A DNA stretch of 64,000 bases from Bacteroidota bacterium (GTDB lineage Bacteria > Bacteroidota > Bacteroidia > Cytophagales > Cytophagaceae). Location: the NCBI GenBank assembly GCA_023428135.1, contig JAEYZG010000017.1, positions 1 through 64,000 of the forward strand. The letters are read 5' to 3'. The notes under the pieces were generated by a model that was given only the letters and a program-made list of their open reading frames with translations, made no database searches and was not told the origin of the DNA. Below are positions 62,810-64,000 of the stretch, piece after piece; position 1 is the first letter of the stretch; every line of letters begins with the position of its first letter. The translations under genes were made by a program, and so were the position numbers.

Positions 62810-64000
62810 GTATATATTATCCTTAATCTTTGTAATGCTATGCTTTCGGGCAGAGGCACAAGTACTGACGTTTGATTCTGTTAAAGTTATGATTCTGTCT
62901 CAGAATCCAGAGTTGGAAATGTACAGGCAACAGGCAAAGTCTATGGAGGCAATGGCAGAAGGCGCTAAGGCTTGGGAGGCGCCACAGATAGGAGCAGGAT
63001 TTTTTATGACGCCATATAAAACCTACTATTGGCGCCCTCAGGTAGAGTCTTTTAATGGAATGAACGAAAAGATGCCTGGTATGGGTAGCTTTATGATTCA
63101 GGGAAAACAAATGATTCCTAATCCTTCAAAATTAAATGCCAATCAGGAGTATTTGAAAAGCGTGTCTTCCATTGAAACTGAATCCGGTAATGCAAATGCC
63201 AATAAGCTGCTTTATGATGCTAAAAAGTTATTTAGTGAAATTCAGATTATCTATCGAAAAACACTTATTCTGAAAGAGGCTGAAAAAACCCTGGAGACCA
63301 TGATAACTTTTGGCGAAAGTAAATTAGCCTATAATCAGGAAATGCTTTCATATATATATAAAGGAAAGTCACAAAAAGCTCAGTTGCAGAATGAACGTGT
63401 CATGCTAGAGAATGAAAGAAAACAAAAGTTGTATTATCTCAGCTCTCTGATGAATAGAAAGAAAGAGCATTTATTTGAAGTGGATTCACAGATTGTAATA
63501 AAAGAATATGAAAAGGCTGCAATTGATACGGTTCAGATAAGATTTAACAGAAGTGATATGCTTGTATTGGATAATAATATCAAGGTGACACTTCTGAAAC
63601 AAAAGGTGGAACGTTACAAATCCCGGCCGGACTTTGGGATTGAGTTTGGTCATATGTTTGCCTTCGGAGAAAATCCAAATCAGTTTACTTTAATGGGTAT
63701 GATGAGTATTCCTATCGCACCATGGTCATCAAAGATGTATCGTTCCAATGTATTGGCTTATAATCATCAGGTAAAAGCTTATTATAGTCAGAAACAAGCC
63801 ATTATGAATGAGTCTGTAGGGATGATTTATGGATTGAAAAATGAAATTTCATCTGCCAAATATCAGCTGGAGTTATATAAGACAATGATCTTACCATCTT
63901 TAAAGAAATCTTACGATCTGGCAATGATAGCATATGCTCAAAATACGGAAGAACTATTTGTTGCCCTGGATGCTCAGATGAATTTCCAGATGGCAAAAAT
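62796..64000 (+). CDS. TolC-family outer membrane channel (C-terminus beyond window)
   Basis: ATG 62796 lies 14 bases inside the pump gene. The visible 401 residues start with a signal peptide (RYILSLIFVMLCFRAEAQ). The coiled-coil helices are of TolC type (MYRQQAKSMEAMAEGAKAWE, VMLENERKQKLYYLSSLMNR). The membrane-strand region (FGIEFGHMFAFGE) and the second helical hairpin (SAKYQLELYKTMILPSLKKS) follow. It resembles the CusC/CzcC channel of RND tripartite pumps. The membrane-fusion partner is probably encoded just past the window edge. Confidence 0.88.
   Translation, partial: MLKNRYILSLIFVMLCFRAEAQVLTFDSVKVMILSQNPELEMYRQQAKSMEAMAEGAKAWEAPQIGAGFFMTPYKTYYWRPQVESFNGMNEKMPGMGSFMIQGKQMIPNPSKLNANQEYLKSVSSIETESGNANANKLLYDAKKLFSEIQIIYRKTLILKEAEKTLETMITFGESKLAYNQEMLSYIYKGKSQKAQLQNERVMLENERKQKLYYLSSLMNRKKEHLFEVDSQIVIKEYEKAAIDTVQIRFNRSDMLVLDNNIKVTLLKQKVERYKSRPDFGIEFGHMFAFGENPNQFTLMGMMSIPIAPWSSKMYRSNVLAYNHQVKAYYSQKQAIMNESVGMIYGLKNEISSAKYQLELYKTMILPSLKKSYDLAMIAYAQNTEELFVALDAQMNFQMAK

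Noticed and set aside
1..64000. CRISPR arrays, tRNA, rRNA or intact IS elements
   Set aside because: No regularly spaced repeats with unique spacers, no tRNA-like cloverleaf and no transposase frame were found; the only tandem array (12387) has no spacers.

Overview
The window looks like chromosomal DNA of a gliding-type Bacteroidota, most likely from the Cytophagales; the genus cannot be fixed from sequence alone. The evidence is AT-rich DNA, secreted proteins ending in type IX secretion (T9SS) sorting domains, Ig-like surface repeats, promoter-like TTTG-N19-TAnnTTTG motifs, weak or absent Shine-Dalgarno sequences, and Bacteroidota families such as DUF2911, DUF2807, DUF983 and HYC_CC_PP. No rRNA, tRNA, CRISPR array or intact insertion sequence was seen.

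Layout. Positions 1-12.4 kb hold a truncated giant surface protein, a small basic protein with an orphan AAA+ ATPase, a T9SS cargo protein, and lineage-specific secreted or membrane proteins including a WG-repeat protein. Positions 12.4-19 kb are an accessory strip rich in small repeats. It has a 42-bp tandem array, two families of short dispersed palindromic elements, a MNT-HEPN protein, a four-gene cluster that looks like immunity proteins plus a HAD phosphatase, and a Fic AMPylase. Positions 19-23.2 kb hold a dinB-dnaE operon resembling a mutagenic translesion module, with a palindrome at its promoter. A decayed copy of the dinB 3' end lies 16 kb away beside the same dispersed repeat.

Positions 23.9-30.3 kb are mainly housekeeping: ilvC, an alpha/beta hydrolase, a rhodanese divergent from a LysR regulator and GNAT, and an Hsp70-like protein coupled to a methyltransferase. 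Positions 30.5-39.5 kb hold a DUF2185 protein, an unusual NlpC/P60-SGNH (CE2-like) fusion, RRM and cold-shock proteins, an Ntn amidase, a pseudo-receiver divergent from a PAS histidine kinase, and a Na+/H+ antiporter. Positions 39.7-42.2 kb are an ArsR-SRPBCC-DoxX-DUF1801 operon with twin ArsR-like operators and a frameshifted last gene, followed by DUF4256.

Positions 42.6-51.1 kb hold a desaturase, a quinone oxidoreductase, an M6 metalloprotease with a T9SS tail, a methyltransferase, DUF983 and AraC. Positions 51.2-57.7 kb hold DUF2807, DUF2911, a sodium:solute symporter, a 39-residue membrane protein and a PIG-L deacetylase. The convergent 3' ends of the DUF2911 and symporter genes have been duplicated in tandem. 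Positions 57.9 kb to the end hold a decayed T9SS tail, then a copper/heavy-metal efflux locus (HYC_CC_PP, HMA, CusA-type RND pump, TolC-type channel) in which the RND pump is split into two reading frames.
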